Assembly (NCBI GenBank): GCA_021805545.1
Contig: JAJZFB010000046.1
Location: forward strand, 1 to 64,000
Direction of reading: 5' to 3'
Length of the DNA: 64,000 nt
From: Pseudomonadota bacterium
GTDB lineage: Bacteria > Pseudomonadota > Alphaproteobacteria > Acetobacterales > Acetobacteraceae
The stretch's first letter is position 1, and every line of letters begins with the position of its first letter. A program made the translations under genes and the position numbers. This document shows, one piece after another, positions 9,343 to 21,590 of the stretch. Under the pieces are notes generated by a model. The model worked only from the letters and a program-made list of their open reading frames with translations. It searched no databases and was not told the DNA's origin.

Positions 9343-10856
9343 TTAGTCACCATGGCCAGCGCCGTATGAGGCATGAGAGAAGCCGTGTGCGCCTGAATAA
9401 GTGCCGCGACCGGTGCAGCGAAAACATGCGTAAAGCTGCTCGGGTAAATACCAAGCCACAATACGAGAGCCGCCAGTGGCAGCATCATTGCATATTCCTT
9501 ACCGTTCAAATCAAGCAGACCCGCCAATTGCGGCCTCGTGAATTTATCGAACAGTGCGGCACGCACCAGCACGAGCATATAGGCCACACTGAGCACCATG
9601 CCAGTTGCAGCGAACAAGGCCACCCAAAAATTCACTTTCAAGGCGCCAACAATCACAAGAATTTCGCCTATGAAGCCTGAGGTCCCAGGCAGCCCCACAT
9701 TGGCGAGCGAAAAAAGCATTAGCAGCGCCGCATAAACCGGCATCTTGGCGGCCAGACCGCCCAGACGGGATAACGCCAGCCCTTGCCCACGCGCCAGCAA
9801 CACACCCGTGCAAACAAATAAGCCGGCGATTACAATGCCGTGAGAAAGCATTTGAAACAGCGCCCCCTCAACACCTTCCACCGTAAAAGTGAAAATGCCA
9901 ATAATGATAATCCCCATATGGGCGACCGAAGAGTAGGCAATCATGCGCTTCATGTCTGTCTGCGCGAGGGCAACAAAAGACACGTAAACAACCGCCACAA
10001 CCCCAAGCACGAACATTAGTGGTGCCGCCGCGGCGGCGGCATTAGGCAGCATCGGAACAGCAAAACGCAGAAAACCATAAGCTCCCATTTTGGAGAGTAC
10101 CGCCGCAAGCATGATTGTGCCTGGAAGCGGCGCCTCACCATATGCGTCGGGCAACCAAGTATGCAGTGGCCAAACCGCCGCCTTAACACCAAAGGAAGCC
10201 AGAAAGGCAAGAAACAGCCACATCTGAACTTTGGGAGGGATGGGTGTGTGGAGCAACGTGGTAATGTTCGTGCTTCCGGCGTTATGCCACATCCAGATAA
10301 GCGCCAGCAGCATGAACAACGATCCTGCCAGCGTGAAGATAAAAAACTTGACCGCCGCATAAATCCGGCGTTCACCGCCCCAAACGCCAATTATCAGATA
10401 CATCGGCAATAAAACGGCTTCAAAGAAAATATAGAAGAGGACCAAATCCGTCGCCGCGAACATGCCGACCGTCATCGTTTCCAGCAACAGTAACGCCGAA
10501 AAAAAGCCGCGCACGCGCCGTGTAATGGAGCCACTAGCCATAATGGCAATCGGCGTCAGAAACAAAGTCAGCAAAATCAGGAACAGACTTATACCGTCAA
10601 CGCCCATCCGGTAGGAAATACCAAACCCCGAAAGCCATGGCAGCATTTCGTTAAATTGATAACCCGGAATGGACGGATCGAAAACGTCCCAGAGATACAA
10701 CCCCAAGGCCAACACCACCAGGCTCGTCACCAGCGCAATCATTCGTGCCCGGCAAGCAATCAGCTCATCCTCACCCTGCAATGTTACCAGCAGAAACACC
10801 CCCACAAGCGGCAGGAAGGTAATAAGCGAAAGGATGGGAAAACCGAGTTGAGTCAT
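9339..10856 (-). CDS. nuoM: NADH-quinone oxidoreductase subunit M
   Basis: Second antiporter-like subunit of the complex I membrane arm, 505 aa with about 14 helices. FYIFFEAVLLPMY carries the conserved helix-5 Glu, and FGVKAAVWPLHTWLPDAYGEAP carries the conserved Lys and the broken-helix signature. ATG start is 3 nt after the nuoL stop, and the 3' end overlaps nuoN by 4 nt. Confidence 0.96.
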   Translation of the reverse strand: MTQLGFPILSLITFLPLVGVFLLVTLQGEDELIACRARMIALVTSLVVLALGLYLWDVFDPSIPGYQFNEMLPWLSGFGISYRMGVDGISLFLILLTLFLTPIAIMASGSITRRVRGFFSALLLLETMTVGMFAATDLVLFYIFFEAVLLPMYLIIGVWGGERRIYAAVKFFIFTLAGSLFMLLALIWMWHNAGSTNITTLLHTPIPPKVQMWLFLAFLASFGVKAAVWPLHTWLPDAYGEAPLPGTIMLAAVLSKMGAYGFLRFAVPMLPNAAAAAAPLMFVLGVVAVVYVSFVALAQTDMKRMIAYSSVAHMGIIIIGIFTFTVEGVEGALFQMLSHGIVIAGLFVCTGVLLARGQGLALSRLGGLAAKMPVYAALLMLFSLANVGLPGTSGFIGEILVIVGALKVNFWVALFAATGMVLSVAYMLVLVRAALFDKFTRPQLAGLLDLNGKEYAMMLPLAALVLWLGIYPSSFTHVFAAPVAALIQAHTASLMPHTALAMVTK

Positions 10857-10859
10857 GGC

Positions 10860-12782
10860 TTATCTCACCCAAAGAAAAAGGCTGAGGAAGGCGATGAGGC
10901 CTACCAGCATAACAAAAGCATAAAACGCAATAGAGCCGGTCTGAAGTTTAACTGTCTGTGCCGAGGCATCAGCCGTAAGCGTAGCAAGCCCCTTCGGCAC
11001 GCCGTCAATAATCTGCTCGTCACCAAAACGCCAGGCGAACTTGGCTAGACGTAGCGCCGGGCGAACCAATAGCACATCGTAAATCTCATCGAAATACCAC
11101 TTGTTGAGCAGGAAGCGATACAGAATACCAAGGCGCTGCGACAGCAGCGCGGGCAAGGCAGGCACGAAGACGTAAAACAAAAGGGCAGTAGCCAGACCAC
11201 AGGAGGCCAGCACCAGAGGGGCAAATGTTACCCAGTTAGGATTCGCATCCAGCGACGTCATGACCGAATGCGCCGGCACCTGTATGCTTTGCCCCCAGAA
11301 GCTGGAAAAATCGGCGCCAATAAAATACTTCCGCAGTTCAAAGCCACTTCCAAGGGCCCCCGTTCCCAGCACAATAAGGGGGGCTAGCATCACCAGCGGG
11401 CTTTCATGCACATGCTCCTGAACGTGCTTGGGCGCTCGCGAACTACCATGGAACGTTAACAGGAAAAGACGGAAGATGTAAAAAGCCGTCAGCCCAGCCG
11501 TAACAACACCGCAAACCCAGCCATAATATCCCACAGATGTATGGACAGCATAGGCCGCTGCTAAAATCGCATCTTTGGAGTAGTAACCAGAGAAAGGAGG
11601 AATTCCCGCGAGAGCTAATGCGCCGAAGAGCATCATCAGCCACGTTATAGGCAATTTGCGCGCAATCCCGCCCATCAGCCGGACGTCCTGCTCATCAGAC
11701 ATGGCATGGATAACTGAACCCGCTGCCAAAAACAGCAGCGCCTTAAAGAAGGCATGGTTGATAAGATGGAACATCGCCACCGGATAAGCGCCAACACCAG
11801 CCGCCAGAAACATATAACCCAATTGCGAACAGGTGGAGTAGGCTATGATGCGCTTAATATCATTCTGTACACAGCCGACAGTACCCGCGAACAAGGCCGT
11901 AGTCGCACCTATAATGGTGATGAATTCCATGGCTACCGGCGCCTGATTTATAAGCGGCGACATACGCACAATCATGAAGACACCAGCCGCCACCATGGTC
12001 GCGGCATGGATGAGCGCAGAAATCGGTGTTGGGCCTTCCATGGCATCCGCCAGCCAGGTGTGCAGGAAAATCTGTGCCGATTTGCCCATCGCACCAATGA
12101 ACAGCAGGAAGGCAATCACCTCAAGCGCAGGGAAAGTCGTACCAAACAAGTCATAATTATCAGCAACATGCAAAGGCGCGGCAGCGAAAATTTTGTCGAA
12201 AGAGATGGTCCCGAATACGTAGTAGGTCAGGGCAATACCTATGGCAAAACCAACATCGCCCACACGGTTTACAATGAAAGCCTTGATGGCCGCTGCATTA
12301 GCCGCAGGCTTATCATACCAATAACCAATCAGCAGATAGGAAACGAGACCCACTCCTTCCCAGCCAAAGAACAACTGCAGCAGATTATTCGCTGTCACCA
12401 GCATGAGCATGGCAAAGGTAAATAGCGACATATAAGCAAAGAAGCGTGGCTTCGTCTTATCGTGCGACATATAGCCCACGGAATAGACGTGGATGAGCAT
12501 CGAAACCACGCTGACCATGGCCACCATGGCAAGACTCAACATATCCTGCCGCAAAGACCAAGCAGCAGTAAAGCTTCCGACGGAAACCCACTCTGCCACC
12601 CGCACCGGGCCGGAAATGCCGTGCTGTAGCCCCGCGGCCAGCGTGGCTAGCCCTGCAGCGGCTGAAACTAGCATGAACAATACACTTGTTCCCACAGCGA
12701 GGGATTTGCCGATAAACGGACGTGCCACACCTGAAAGGATGGCACCTACCAACGGCGCAAAAACGGCGATCAGCGTGAGCAT
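10860..12782 (-). CDS. nuoL: NADH-quinone oxidoreductase subunit L
   Basis: Distal antiporter-like subunit of complex I, 640 aa. It carries FFGWEGVGLVSYLLIGYW with the conserved Glu, and GKSAQIFLHTWLADAMEGPTP with the Lys. The C-terminal part should form the long lateral helix along the membrane arm. ATG 12782 is preferred because AAGGG lies six bases upstream; a TTG at 12788 would have no spacing to that site. Confidence 0.96.
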   Translation of the reverse strand: MLTLIAVFAPLVGAILSGVARPFIGKSLAVGTSVLFMLVSAAAGLATLAAGLQHGISGPVRVAEWVSVGSFTAAWSLRQDMLSLAMVAMVSVVSMLIHVYSVGYMSHDKTKPRFFAYMSLFTFAMLMLVTANNLLQLFFGWEGVGLVSYLLIGYWYDKPAANAAAIKAFIVNRVGDVGFAIGIALTYYVFGTISFDKIFAAAPLHVADNYDLFGTTFPALEVIAFLLFIGAMGKSAQIFLHTWLADAMEGPTPISALIHAATMVAAGVFMIVRMSPLINQAPVAMEFITIIGATTALFAGTVGCVQNDIKRIIAYSTCSQLGYMFLAAGVGAYPVAMFHLINHAFFKALLFLAAGSVIHAMSDEQDVRLMGGIARKLPITWLMMLFGALALAGIPPFSGYYSKDAILAAAYAVHTSVGYYGWVCGVVTAGLTAFYIFRLFLLTFHGSSRAPKHVQEHVHESPLVMLAPLIVLGTGALGSGFELRKYFIGADFSSFWGQSIQVPAHSVMTSLDANPNWVTFAPLVLASCGLATALLFYVFVPALPALLSQRLGILYRFLLNKWYFDEIYDVLLVRPALRLAKFAWRFGDEQIIDGVPKGLATLTADASAQTVKLQTGSIAFYAFVMLVGLIAFLSLFLWVR

Positions 12783-12784
12783 AA

Positions 12785-13093
12785 TCAACCCTTCATCATC
12801 GTCACGTCCTCGACCTCGATCGAGCCACGATTACGGAAATAAATGACCAGAATAGCAAGACCTATGGCAGATTCAGCTGCTGCTACGGTAAGCACGAACA
12901 TGGTAAAAACCTGCCCAACCATATCGTGCAAAACACCTGAAAACGCAACGAAATTGAGGTTGGCAGCCAGGAGAACCAATTCGATCGACATCATGATAAC
13001 GATTATGTTCTTGCGGTTCATAAAGATCCCGAAGATACCAATCACCAATAATAGCCCAGCAACAACCAGGTAGTGAGATAGCGGAATTAACAT
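12785..13093 (-). CDS. nuoK: NADH-quinone oxidoreductase subunit K
   Basis: Small membrane subunit (102 aa, three helices) of complex I. The conserved membrane Glu in [16 protein letters not shown] is present, as is the second one in [13 protein letters not shown]. Either ATG 13093 (1-nt TGATG overlap with nuoJ, AGGAGG seven bases upstream) or GTG 13096 could serve; the spacing favours ATG. Confidence 0.95.
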   Translation of the reverse strand: MLIPLSHYLVVAGLLLVIGIFGIFMNRKNIIVIMMSIELVLLAANLNFVAFSGVLHDMVGQVFTMFVLTVAAAESAIGLAILVIYFRNRGSIEVEDVTMMKG

Positions 13094-13722
13094 CACAACG
13101 CCTCCTTGCCGGGCAGCACCACGCCCTCATTCAGCTTGGCAGGCACCATCACTAGCGTGTCATCCGGCTTGCGGGCATGTTGCATTGCTAGGTTCTGGGT
13201 CCTGGCGCGTTTGCGGTCACGATGGGTCAGCACGATGGCGCCAATCATGGCCACCAGCAGAATTATGCCCGAGAGTTGGAAGAGCGGAAGATAACTTGTA
13301 TAAATCAAGCTCCCAAGTGCCACGGTATTCGTCTCATTCACTGGCATGGGAAACATGCGAGCATACGAAGCCGCTGGCGCCACCGTCCATCCCGCCATGA
13401 CAATGGCCAATTCAGCAAACAGCACCAGCGCCACCAACGACCCCACGGGCGCGTAACGCTGAAAACCTTCACGCCATGCGGCAAAGTCCACGTCAAGCAT
13501 CATAACGACGAACAGGAACAACACCGCAACCGCACCGACATAAACAATAGCCAGAATGAAAGCTAAAAACTCAGCTCCTGCCAGCAGAAACAGAATAGCA
13601 GCGTTGACAAAGGCCACGATGAGAAACAGCACCGCATGCACCGGGTTACGGCTCGTCACCACCATCACCGCCGAAATCAGCAGGATAAAAGAGAATAGAT
13701 AAAAAGCTAAATTCGCAATCAT
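13093..13722 (-). CDS. nuoJ: NADH-quinone oxidoreductase subunit J
   Basis: Membrane subunit of complex I, 209 aa, with five predicted helices in the first 170 residues. The segment [20 protein letters not shown] is the conserved helix 3 with its pi-bulge. A charged, probably cytoplasmic tail follows. Starts 9 nt after the nuoI stop. Confidence 0.95.
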   Translation of the reverse strand: MIANLAFYLFSFILLISAVMVVTSRNPVHAVLFLIVAFVNAAILFLLAGAEFLAFILAIVYVGAVAVLFLFVVMMLDVDFAAWREGFQRYAPVGSLVALVLFAELAIVMAGWTVAPAASYARMFPMPVNETNTVALGSLIYTSYLPLFQLSGIILLVAMIGAIVLTHRDRKRARTQNLAMQHARKPDDTLVMVPAKLNEGVVLPGKEAL

Positions 13723-13731
13723 GGCTGGCCT

Positions 13732-14220
13732 CTACCGGTAAGGAGCGTCGAGTTCCAGCCGCTTGGCCAATTCCGGCTCCCACCGGTCGCCATTATCAAG
13801 CAGCTTGGCTTTATTGTAGAGCAACTCCTCGCGCGTTTCCGCTGCGAACTCAAAGTTTGGTCCTTCGACAATCGCATCCACCGGGCAAGCCTCTTCGCAA
13901 AGCCCACAATAGATGCATTTCGTCATATCAATATCGTATCTGGTCGTGCGGCGCGAACCATCTTCACGGGGCTCAGCCTCGATCGTGATGGCCTGCGCCG
14001 GGCACACTGCCTCGCACAATTTACATGCAATGCAGCGCTCCTCACCATTCGGGTAGCGGCGTAGCGCATGTTCACCCTTGAAGCGTGCGCTTATCGGATT
14101 TTTTTCATACGGATAATTAATAGTGACTTTCGGCTTGAAAAAAAACTTCAAGGTCAGGGCCAGGCCACTGAGAATTTCCCAGAGTACCAACCCCCATGCC
14201 ATGCGGGCCAAACGATTCAT
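13732..14220 (-). CDS. nuoI: NADH-quinone oxidoreductase subunit I
   Basis: Ferredoxin-like subunit carrying clusters N6a and N6b of complex I, 162 aa. Two complete CxxCxxCxxxCP motifs are visible: Cys63/66/69/73 and Cys102/105/108/112. The N-terminal amphipathic segment packs against the membrane arm. ATG start is 9 nt after nuoH. Confidence 0.96.
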   Translation of the reverse strand: MNRLARMAWGLVLWEILSGLALTLKFFFKPKVTINYPYEKNPISARFKGEHALRRYPNGEERCIACKLCEAVCPAQAITIEAEPREDGSRRTTRYDIDMTKCIYCGLCEEACPVDAIVEGPNFEFAAETREELLYNKAKLLDNGDRWEPELAKRLELDAPYR

Positions 14221-14229
14221 TGTGCAACC

Positions 14230-15243
14230 TCACACATTGGGTAGCCACCCGAAATATTCCATCACCCCTGCCACGGCCACGAGATAAACCAGTGAGATCG
14301 GCAGAAACACTTTCCACCCCAGCGCCATCAACTGGTCGTAGCGCAGGCGCGGCAGTGTGGCGCGCACCCACACGAACACGAACAAGCAAAGCAGAACTTT
14401 AAAAAGAAACCAAAAAACACCCGGTATCAAAGTGAACGGGGCAAATGGCAACGGCGAAAGCCATCCACCAAGAAACAATGTCGTCGTCATACCGCTGATC
14501 AAAATCATGTTGGCATATTCGCCCAGGAAAAACAGCGCGAAAGACATTGCGCTATATTCCACAAAAAACCCCGCCACGATTTCCGACTCACCTTCGGCAA
14601 GATCGAACGGGGCACGATTCGTTTCCGCCAGCCCCGATATGAAGAAGATGACAAATAGGGGAAAAAGAGGAATCGCCAGCCAGAGATGCCGCTGCGCCAG
14701 CACAATATCATTAAGGTTTAAGGTGCCGACGCAGACAAGAACTGTAACGATAATAAAACCCATAGATACTTCATAAGATACCATCTGCGCCGCACTTCGC
14801 AGAGCACCCAGAAAGGCATATTTTGAGTTACTCGCCCAGCCAGCAATAATGATTCCATACACACCCAGCGAGGAAATCGCGAACAGATACAAGACACCAA
14901 CATTTATATTGGCAATCGCCCAGTGATCGTTCACCGGAATCACAGCCCATGCCACCACGGCAAGGCCAAAGGTAATCATCGGCGCGATGATGAACAGCAG
15001 ACGATCCGCCCCGGTGGGAATGATCGTCTCTTTGAACAACATTTTCAAAGCATCCGCAAAAGGCTGCCAAAGCCCAAAAGGCCCAACAATATTCGGCCCC
15101 CTGCGCAACTGAATGGCCCCCATCACCCGGCGTTCAAAATAGGTGAGATACGCAACACCAATCAGCAGAGGCACGATCAGCGCCAAGGACTCCAGAACCG
15201 TTAAAATCACGATTCCGAAGTTCGTTTGAAAAAAAGCGCTCAT
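14230..15243 (-). CDS. nuoH: NADH-quinone oxidoreductase subunit H
   Basis: Membrane subunit (337 aa, eight helices) that forms much of the quinone chamber where the peripheral and membrane arms meet. The conserved loops [21 protein letters not shown] and [21 protein letters not shown] carry the charged residues of the E-channel. Start ATG overlaps the nuoG stop as ATGA. Confidence 0.96.
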   Translation of the reverse strand: MSAFFQTNFGIVILTVLESLALIVPLLIGVAYLTYFERRVMGAIQLRRGPNIVGPFGLWQPFADALKMLFKETIIPTGADRLLFIIAPMITFGLAVVAWAVIPVNDHWAIANINVGVLYLFAISSLGVYGIIIAGWASNSKYAFLGALRSAAQMVSYEVSMGFIIVTVLVCVGTLNLNDIVLAQRHLWLAIPLFPLFVIFFISGLAETNRAPFDLAEGESEIVAGFFVEYSAMSFALFFLGEYANMILISGMTTTLFLGGWLSPLPFAPFTLIPGVFWFLFKVLLCLFVFVWVRATLPRLRYDQLMALGWKVFLPISLVYLVAVAGVMEYFGWLPNV

Positions 15244-17300
15244 TCCGCAGCCTCCGCCGCAGCTGGCACATGAGCAGCGATGCAGGCCGCCATGGTGGGG
15301 CTGGCACGGCTGATGGAGTCCGTTTGATAGTAATTAGGAAATACGGCCGTCAACGGCGCATCGTCCATCGCCGTCATATCACCGGCTGGAGCCGTGATGC
15401 TGGTTCCGGCAAATCGATGGAATCCATTCTCAACCGAAAAAATAGGGTACAACACCGCCAGATGCGCGCGCAACTCGGACAGCGTATCATACGGCAGCGC
15501 GTAACCCATGTAGGCGCTAAGCGCACGGATAATACGCCAATCCTCACGGGCATCACCTGGAGGCTTTACCGCCATAGCGCTGTATTGCACGCGCCCCTCG
15601 GTGTTTACGTAAGTGCCATCTTTTTCAGTATAAGCGCAGCCGGGTAAAATCACATCTGCCCGCGCCGCCCCCGCATCACCATGGTGCCCCTGATAAATAA
15701 CAAACGTTTCCTTACCAATGGCAGCAATATCCAACTCATCGGCGGCCTGTAGCCACAACACATCAACACCGCCGGACAACATCTGTACCGTTGCCTTGCC
15801 AGCCTCACCCGGCACAAAACCTATATCCAGCGCCCCCACGCGCGCTGCGGCATGGTGCAGCACGTTAAAGCCATGCCATTCCGCATTGAGCATATTGTAC
15901 TTCAGTGCCAACTGCCATGCGGCGGAATGAATAGCCGCGCCATCGGGCCGGGCCAACATACCAGCGCCAAGAATAATCACCGGCTTCTTTGCCGCCGCAA
16001 GAATATTCGCAAATGGCGCTGTACCTTCCAGCAGCGCTTTAATGGCCCCACTCCCAGCGCCAACCTGCTCAACCGGATAGGTAAGCTGGTTCGGCATGCC
16101 AATCAGTCCCGCCGTAAACCCGCCAGCCAGCCAACGCTTACGAATACGGGCATTCAACACTGGCGCCTCATGGCGAGGGTTGCTGCCGATAATCAGCAAT
16201 GCATCCGCCTCATCGATTCCTGCAATTGTAGAATTGAAAAGGTAAAAACTTCGGCACGAACTATCGAAAACAGCACCATCCTGCCGGCAATCTATATTTG
16301 GCGAACCCAGCGCCGTAAAAAACTGCTTAAGCGCCAATAGGCTTTCAACATCGCATTGATCACCCGCAATAGCACCCAACCTGCCAGGCGCCACGCTTTT
16401 CATACGGGCAGTAATCACTTCAAATACTTCATCCCAGCTCGCAGGCCGCAACTTTCCGTTTTCCCGCAGCCAGGGACGATCCAAACGCCGGCGCTTCAGT
16501 CCATCAACCGAGAAGCGTGACTTATCGCCTAGCCATTCTTCATTCACTTCATCATTGATGCGCGGCAAGATCCGAAGCACCTCAGCACCGCGCGCATCAA
16601 CACGGATATTCGCGCCGACGGCGTCCAGCACATCAATACTATCCGTTTTACGCAACTCCCACGGCCGGGCCGTAAATGCGTAGGGCTTGGAAGTCAGCGC
16701 GCCAACAGGGCAAAGATCGATAATGTTCCCCGACAGCTCCGAGCTCAAAGCTTTCTGTACATAAGTGCCAATCTGCGTGCTCTCGCCACGAAAAGTCGCG
16801 CCCAACTCGGCAACACCAGCAACCTCTGCCGTAAAACGGACACAGCGTGTACAGTGAATGCAGCGCGTCATGGTCGCCTTAACCAGAGGCCCCCAATCAG
16901 GTTGGGCTACGGCACGCTTGGCTTCATCATAGCGCGAATAATCGCGGCCATAACTTACCGCCTCATCCTGCAAATCGCACTCGCCACCTTGATCACAGAT
17001 CGGGCAATCGAGCGGATGATTGATGAGCAGAAACTCCATCACGCCACGCCGGCCCTTACGGACCATTTCTGTGTCAGTATGAACCACCATGCCGTCGGAC
17101 ACCGGCATACCACAAGCCACCTGCGGGCGCGGCGGCATCTTCTCGATCTCGACCAAACACATACGGCAATTTCCTGCAACGGATAGCCGTTCATGATAGC
17201 AGAAACGCGGAATCTCGACTCCTGCAGCTTCTGCGGCCTGTATAACAGAGGATCCGTTCGGAACCTCCACCTCGATACCATCAATTGTGACTTTTGCCAT
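15240..17300 (-). CDS. nuoG: NADH-quinone oxidoreductase subunit G
   Basis: Iron-sulfur subunit of the peripheral arm, 686 aa, the shorter form usual in alphaproteobacteria and mitochondria. It has an N-terminal 2Fe-2S domain (Cys34, 45, 48, 63), the His95/Cys99/Cys102/Cys108 N5 site, and CIHCTRC (147-153) for N4. The extra N7 cluster motif of E. coli NuoG is not seen. The rest is a degenerate molybdopterin-oxidoreductase domain. Starts 3 nt after nuoF. Confidence 0.96.
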   Translation of the reverse strand: MAKVTIDGIEVEVPNGSSVIQAAEAAGVEIPRFCYHERLSVAGNCRMCLVEIEKMPPRPQVACGMPVSDGMVVHTDTEMVRKGRRGVMEFLLINHPLDCPICDQGGECDLQDEAVSYGRDYSRYDEAKRAVAQPDWGPLVKATMTRCIHCTRCVRFTAEVAGVAELGATFRGESTQIGTYVQKALSSELSGNIIDLCPVGALTSKPYAFTARPWELRKTDSIDVLDAVGANIRVDARGAEVLRILPRINDEVNEEWLGDKSRFSVDGLKRRRLDRPWLRENGKLRPASWDEVFEVITARMKSVAPGRLGAIAGDQCDVESLLALKQFFTALGSPNIDCRQDGAVFDSSCRSFYLFNSTIAGIDEADALLIIGSNPRHEAPVLNARIRKRWLAGGFTAGLIGMPNQLTYPVEQVGAGSGAIKALLEGTAPFANILAAAKKPVIILGAGMLARPDGAAIHSAAWQLALKYNMLNAEWHGFNVLHHAAARVGALDIGFVPGEAGKATVQMLSGGVDVLWLQAADELDIAAIGKETFVIYQGHHGDAGAARADVILPGCAYTEKDGTYVNTEGRVQYSAMAVKPPGDAREDWRIIRALSAYMGYALPYDTLSELRAHLAVLYPIFSVENGFHRFAGTSITAPAGDMTAMDDAPLTAVFPNYYQTDSISRASPTMAACIAAHVPAAAEAAE

Positions 17301-17303
17301 GGC

Positions 17304-18599
17304 CTACTCCGCCGCCTGCGCCACTGGCTGTAGCGGCCGATAATCCGTTGCTCTTGCCTCCACCTGCGGCCTGAAGGCTCGCATCATCCCCTGAATTGGC
17401 CATGACGCAGCTTCACCGAATGCACAAATCGTATGCCCAGCAACCTGTGTTGTCATCTGCTCCAGTAAATGAATGTCAGCCAATGCTGCCTTACCCTGCA
17501 CAACACGGTCCATCATACGCATCATCCATCCCGTACCCTCACGGCACGGCGTGCACTGGCCGCAACTCTCATGTTTGAAAAATTTTGAGAGACGCCAAAT
17601 TGCCTTCACCACATCGGTGGATTTATCCATGACAATAATGGCCCCCGACCCCATTCCGCTTTTTACCGCGGCCAAGGAATCAAAATCCATTAGCTGAGTG
17701 TCACACATTTCCTTGTTCAGGATCGGCATGGAAGCGCCACCCGGAATAATGGCCTGCAGATTATCCCAGCCGCCGCGTACACCACCTGCGTGCTTCTCGA
17801 TGAGATCCTTCAACGGGACTCCCATCTCCTCTTCAACGTTACAGGGATTATTCACATGCCCGGAGATACAAAAAATCTTTGTTCCGGAATTTTTGGGCCG
17901 CCCCAGTGCTGAAAACCAAGCCGCACCACGCCGCAAAATCGTCGGCACCCCTGCAATGGTCTCGACGTTATTCACGGTGGTTGGGCAACCATACAAACCC
18001 ATGGCCGCGGGGAAAGGCGGCTTCATGCGCGGCATTCCCTTTTTGCCTTCCAGACTCTCCAGCAACGCCGATTCTTCGCCGCAAATATAAGCGCCAGCGC
18101 CGCGATGTAAAATCAGGTCAAAATCCCAGCCAGAACCTGACGCATTCTTGCCGAGCAACCCCGCCGCATACGCCTCATCAATCGCCAGCTGCAGCCGCTG
18201 GGCCTCGTTATAATATTCGCCACGGATATAAATAAAGCCAGTATGCGCCCCCATGGCGAAACCAGCAATTAAGCTACCCTCTATCAGTTTTTGCGGCTCG
18301 TGCCGCATAATGTCGCGGTCCTTACAAGTACCTGGCTCGCTCTCATCCGCATTCACAACCAAATAATGCGGGCGGCCATCGCTTTCCTTGGGCATGAACG
18401 ACCATTTCATACCTGTCGGAAACCCCGCACCGCCACGTCCCCGCATACCCGAGGCTTTCACCTCCTCAATAATGGCATCGCGGCCACGCGCCAAAATCGC
18501 CGCAGTACCATCCCAATCCCCGCGCGCGCGAGCCCCCTGCAGCCGCCAATCAAGCTGGCCGTAGAGATTTTTATAGATCCTGTCAGAATCATTCAGCAT
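17304..18599 (-). CDS. nuoF: NADH-quinone oxidoreductase subunit F
   Basis: NADH-binding flavoprotein of complex I, 431 aa. The Gly-rich [13 protein letters not shown] segment binds [23 protein letters not shown] lines the FMN site, and ESCGQCTPC plus a later Cys in HTICAFGE ligate cluster N3. Starts 2 nt after the nuoE stop. Confidence 0.97.
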   Translation of the reverse strand: MLNDSDRIYKNLYGQLDWRLQGARARGDWDGTAAILARGRDAIIEEVKASGMRGRGGAGFPTGMKWSFMPKESDGRPHYLVVNADESEPGTCKDRDIMRHEPQKLIEGSLIAGFAMGAHTGFIYIRGEYYNEAQRLQLAIDEAYAAGLLGKNASGSGWDFDLILHRGAGAYICGEESALLESLEGKKGMPRMKPPFPAAMGLYGCPTTVNNVETIAGVPTILRRGAAWFSALGRPKNSGTKIFCISGHVNNPCNVEEEMGVPLKDLIEKHAGGVRGGWDNLQAIIPGGASMPILNKEMCDTQLMDFDSLAAVKSGMGSGAIIVMDKSTDVVKAIWRLSKFFKHESCGQCTPCREGTGWMMRMMDRVVQGKAALADIHLLEQMTTQVAGHTICAFGEAASWPIQGMMRAFRPQVEARATDYRPLQPVAQAAE

Positions 18600-18601
18600 A
18601 G

Positions 18602-19225
18602 CTACTCCGCTTGGCCGTTAGCAGGTAGAAGTGTCGTCTGGTTCGCAATCGGCGCTGAGGTCTGACGCCCAATTGTAGAGCCAGCAGGAGGAAGAGCGCC
18701 GCCGGTTTTCAGACCATCAAGCAACTTTTCTATGCGCACGGCATCGAGGTCTTCGTAGTAATCATCATTGATCTGCAGAATCGGTGCATTTACGCAAGCC
18801 CCCAAGCATTCAACCTCGGTCAGCGTAAACAGGCCATCCTCACTCGTCTGCCCAAAGCTCGCAATACCCGTTGCTGACCTGCAGGCATTTACAATGTCAT
18901 CTGAGCCGCGCAGCCAGCATGGGGTCGTCGTGCAAACTTGTAGATGATATTTACCAACAGGTTTAGTGTTGAACATCGTATAAAAAGTCGCGTTCTCATA
19001 AACGCGAATGGGTGCAACGCCCAAGTGCCGCGCAATCGCATCCATCGCGGCCTGCGGCACCCAGGCAACCCCCGTTAGCCGCGCCATCTGCCGCTGCGCG
19101 ATGTCCAGCAACGCTTTTACCGCGCTCATCTGCTTGCCCGGCGGATACAAAGCAACCGCTTTGGCCACCGCTTCTTGAGAAATACTGTCAAACGAAAAGG
19201 TTTGAACTTCCACCTGCGCACTCAC
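18602..19225 (-). CDS. nuoE: NADH-quinone oxidoreductase subunit E
   Basis: Thioredoxin-like 2Fe-2S subunit (cluster N1a) of complex I, 207 aa. The four ligands are Cys98, Cys103, Cys140 and Cys144. The C-terminal 40 residues are a Pro/Ala-rich extension beyond the core, common in alphaproteobacteria. The start is GTG, overlapping the nuoD stop as GTGA. Confidence 0.95.
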   Translation of the reverse strand: MSAQVEVQTFSFDSISQEAVAKAVALYPPGKQMSAVKALLDIAQRQMARLTGVAWVPQAAMDAIARHLGVAPIRVYENATFYTMFNTKPVGKYHLQVCTTTPCWLRGSDDIVNACRSATGIASFGQTSEDGLFTLTEVECLGACVNAPILQINDDYYEDLDAVRIEKLLDGLKTGGALPPAGSTIGRQTSAPIANQTTLLPANGQAE

Positions 19226-20424
19226 CGGTCAATCTCGCCAAACACTATGTCCAAGGAACCAAGAATCGCTACCATGTCGGCCAGCATGTGGCCCTTACAC
19301 AGCTTCTCCGTCGCTTGGAGATGCGCAAATCCCGTGGCGCGAATCTTACAGCGATATGGACGATTTGTACCATCTGAAACCAGATAGACACCAAACTCCC
19401 CCTTCGGCGCTTCCACCGCCGTATAGGTGGCACCCGCGGGCACATGATAGCCTTCAGTATAAAGTTTGAAATGATGGATCAACGCTTCCATCGAATGTTT
19501 CATTTCTGCACGTGCCGGCGGTGTGAATTTGCGATCCTGAACTTTGACCGGACCGGGCTTCATTTTCGCAAGGCACTGTTTAACAATCTTAACGCTCTCC
19601 CTCATCTCCGCCATTCGGACGAGATAGCGGTCATAACAATCACCATGCTTACCCGTAGGAATATCGAATTCCACTTCGGCATACTTGTCGTATGGTTGAG
19701 CGCGGCGTAAATCCCACGCCACACCAGATCCTCTAAGGGCAGGCCCGGAGAAGCCCCAAGCCAACGCGTCCTGCGAGGAAATCACACCAATATCAACAAC
19801 ACGCTGTTTCCAAATGCGATTCGCATTCAACAGGCGTTCAATGTCGTCAATAAAGTTCGGAAACTCTTCTGCCCAAACCGCGATCCTAGTTGTCAGCCCC
19901 TCCGGCAAATCCTTAGCAACACCACCAGGCCGGAAGTAATTGGCATGGAACCGGGCGCCCGACGCCGCCTCATAAAATTCGAGGAGCTTTTCACGCTCCT
20001 CGTAGCCCCAAAGTCCCGGCGTTAACGCACCACAGTCAAGCGCAAAATGTGCAACGCTGAGCAGGTGATTCAGCACTCGCGTCAACTCCGCGAACATCAC
20101 GCGAATCCACTGCGCGCGATCGGGCACAATCACACCAAGCAATTTTTCCGTTGCAAGCGCAAAAGCGTGCTCGCAACCCATTGGGGAAACATAATCAAGC
20201 CGGTCAAAATAAGGCAAGGCCTGCAAATAGCTCTTATATTCAATCAGCTTCTCGGTGCCACGATGTAGAAGTCCGATATGCGGATCGGCCCGCTCAATCA
20301 CTTCACCATCCATTTCAAGAATTAGGCGTAACACGCCATGTGCGGATGGGTGCTGCGGACCAAAGTTGATCGTGTGGTTGTCAATCTCCACCGTTTTAAC
20401 AGGCGGCGCCATAATTTCATTCAT
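19222..20424 (-). CDS. nuoD: NADH-quinone oxidoreductase subunit D
   Basis: 49-kDa-type subunit forming the quinone site, 400 aa. The [15 protein letters not shown] segment with the conserved His, the [10 protein letters not shown] motif and a C-terminal DIVFGEIDR are diagnostic. Separate nuoC and nuoD genes are present, unlike the fused nuoCD of E. coli. ATG start overlaps the nuoC stop as ATGA. Confidence 0.97.
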   Translation of the reverse strand: MNEIMAPPVKTVEIDNHTINFGPQHPSAHGVLRLILEMDGEVIERADPHIGLLHRGTEKLIEYKSYLQALPYFDRLDYVSPMGCEHAFALATEKLLGVIVPDRAQWIRVMFAELTRVLNHLLSVAHFALDCGALTPGLWGYEEREKLLEFYEAASGARFHANYFRPGGVAKDLPEGLTTRIAVWAEEFPNFIDDIERLLNANRIWKQRVVDIGVISSQDALAWGFSGPALRGSGVAWDLRRAQPYDKYAEVEFDIPTGKHGDCYDRYLVRMAEMRESVKIVKQCLAKMKPGPVKVQDRKFTPPARAEMKHSMEALIHHFKLYTEGYHVPAGATYTAVEAPKGEFGVYLVSDGTNRPYRCKIRATGFAHLQATEKLCKGHMLADMVAILGSLDIVFGEIDR

Positions 20425-21026
20425 TGGCCACCTCCACGCGCCTTCTCGTCACCCGGCAGGGTGCTCATCCCTTCCCAAGGAGACAAAAAGTCGAAATTCC
20501 GAAATTCCTGTGTCAGGCGGACTTTATCGTACACAACCGATTTTCGATCATCATCATAATGAACTTCCACAAATCCCGTTAGCGGAAAATCCTTACGCAG
20601 GGCGTGACCTTCAAAATTATAGTCACTCAGAATGCGGCGATGGTCGCCCAACCCTTCAAAGCGCACTCCAAATAAATCCCAAACCTCGCGCTCCCACCAA
20701 GTGGCACATGGCCATATCGAGGAAACCGACCGCACAGGAAGAGAATCATCCGTCCGCACAATCGCCCGAATTCGCCGGTTACGTGTCACAGACAAAAGAT
20801 TGTAAACAACATCAAAGCGCGGCTGACGCTGCGGATAATCAACCCCGCAAATATCCATTATTTGCTCAAAGGCAAAGTTTTCTTTCAGTTGAAGAAAAAC
20901 ATCTTGCGCCGTATCGCGGCTAAGCTCGATTACCAGCTCATCCAACTCGCGCCATGCATTCGTTACGCCCGGCAACGCCGCAACAGCTTCACGCTCACCA
21001 TCGGGGATCATATTCTCGTCAGCCAC
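20421..21026 (-). CDS. nuoC: NADH-quinone oxidoreductase subunit C
   Basis: 30-kDa-type subunit of the hydrophilic arm, about 201 aa. The signature is in the C-terminal half: [17 protein letters not shown] then [16 protein letters not shown]. The probable start is GTG 21026, overlapping nuoB by 8 nt with GGGGA nine bases upstream; ATG 21011 is an alternative giving 196 aa. A longer reading to 21182 lies inside nuoB and is rejected. Confidence 0.94.
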   Translation of the reverse strand: MADENMIPDGEREAVAALPGVTNAWRELDELVIELSRDTAQDVFLQLKENFAFEQIMDICGVDYPQRQPRFDVVYNLLSVTRNRRIRAIVRTDDSLPVRSVSSIWPCATWWEREVWDLFGVRFEGLGDHRRILSDYNFEGHALRKDFPLTGFVEVHYDDDRKSVVYDKVRLTQEFRNFDFLSPWEGMSTLPGDEKARGGGQ

Positions 21027-21585
21027 GCAATACGGTCCCCGTCCGCCGGATTTTTTTCTGCAACTGCATGATGCCATAAACCAGGGCTTCCGCCGTTGGC
21101 GGGCAGCCTGGTACATAGACATCCACAGGCACAATGCGGTCACACCCACGCACAACTGAGTAGGAGTAATGGTAGTATCCACCCCCGTTGGCGCAACTCC
21201 CCATTGAAATTACCCACCGCGGCTCAGGCATCTGGTCATATACCTTACGCAAGGCTGGCGCCATTTTATTGGTCAGGGTACCCGCCACTATCATCACGTC
21301 ACTCTGGCGCGGGCTGGCACGGGGGATAATCCCGAACCGGTCAAGATCGTAGCGTGGCATGTAAGCATGGATCATCTCCACCGCACAGCACGCCAAGCCA
21401 AAAGTCATCGGCCAAAGGCTGCCCGTGCGCGCCCAATTCACAACCTTGTCGAGATTAGCGACAACGAATCCCTTCCCCGCAATCTCGCCTGTAATTCCCT
21501 TAATTACGGCATCCTGAGCCACTCCAGGGGCCAAATAATCCTGGTTCCAGGCAATTTGCTGCGCATCATCCGAAGCCACCTTCAT
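21019..21585 (-). CDS. nuoB: NADH-quinone oxidoreductase subunit B
   Basis: PSST-type subunit carrying cluster N2, the last iron-sulfur centre before quinone; 188 aa. Ligands are the adjacent Cys66-Cys67 pair, Cys131 and Cys161. ATG 21585 is chosen because GGGAG lies eight bases upstream; upstream GTG codons fall in the end of nuoA. Confidence 0.95.
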   Translation of the reverse strand: MKVASDDAQQIAWNQDYLAPGVAQDAVIKGITGEIAGKGFVVANLDKVVNWARTGSLWPMTFGLACCAVEMIHAYMPRYDLDRFGIIPRASPRQSDVMIVAGTLTNKMAPALRKVYDQMPEPRWVISMGSCANGGGYYHYSYSVVRGCDRIVPVDVYVPGCPPTAEALVYGIMQLQKKIRRTGTVLRG

Positions 21586-21590
21586 ACGGC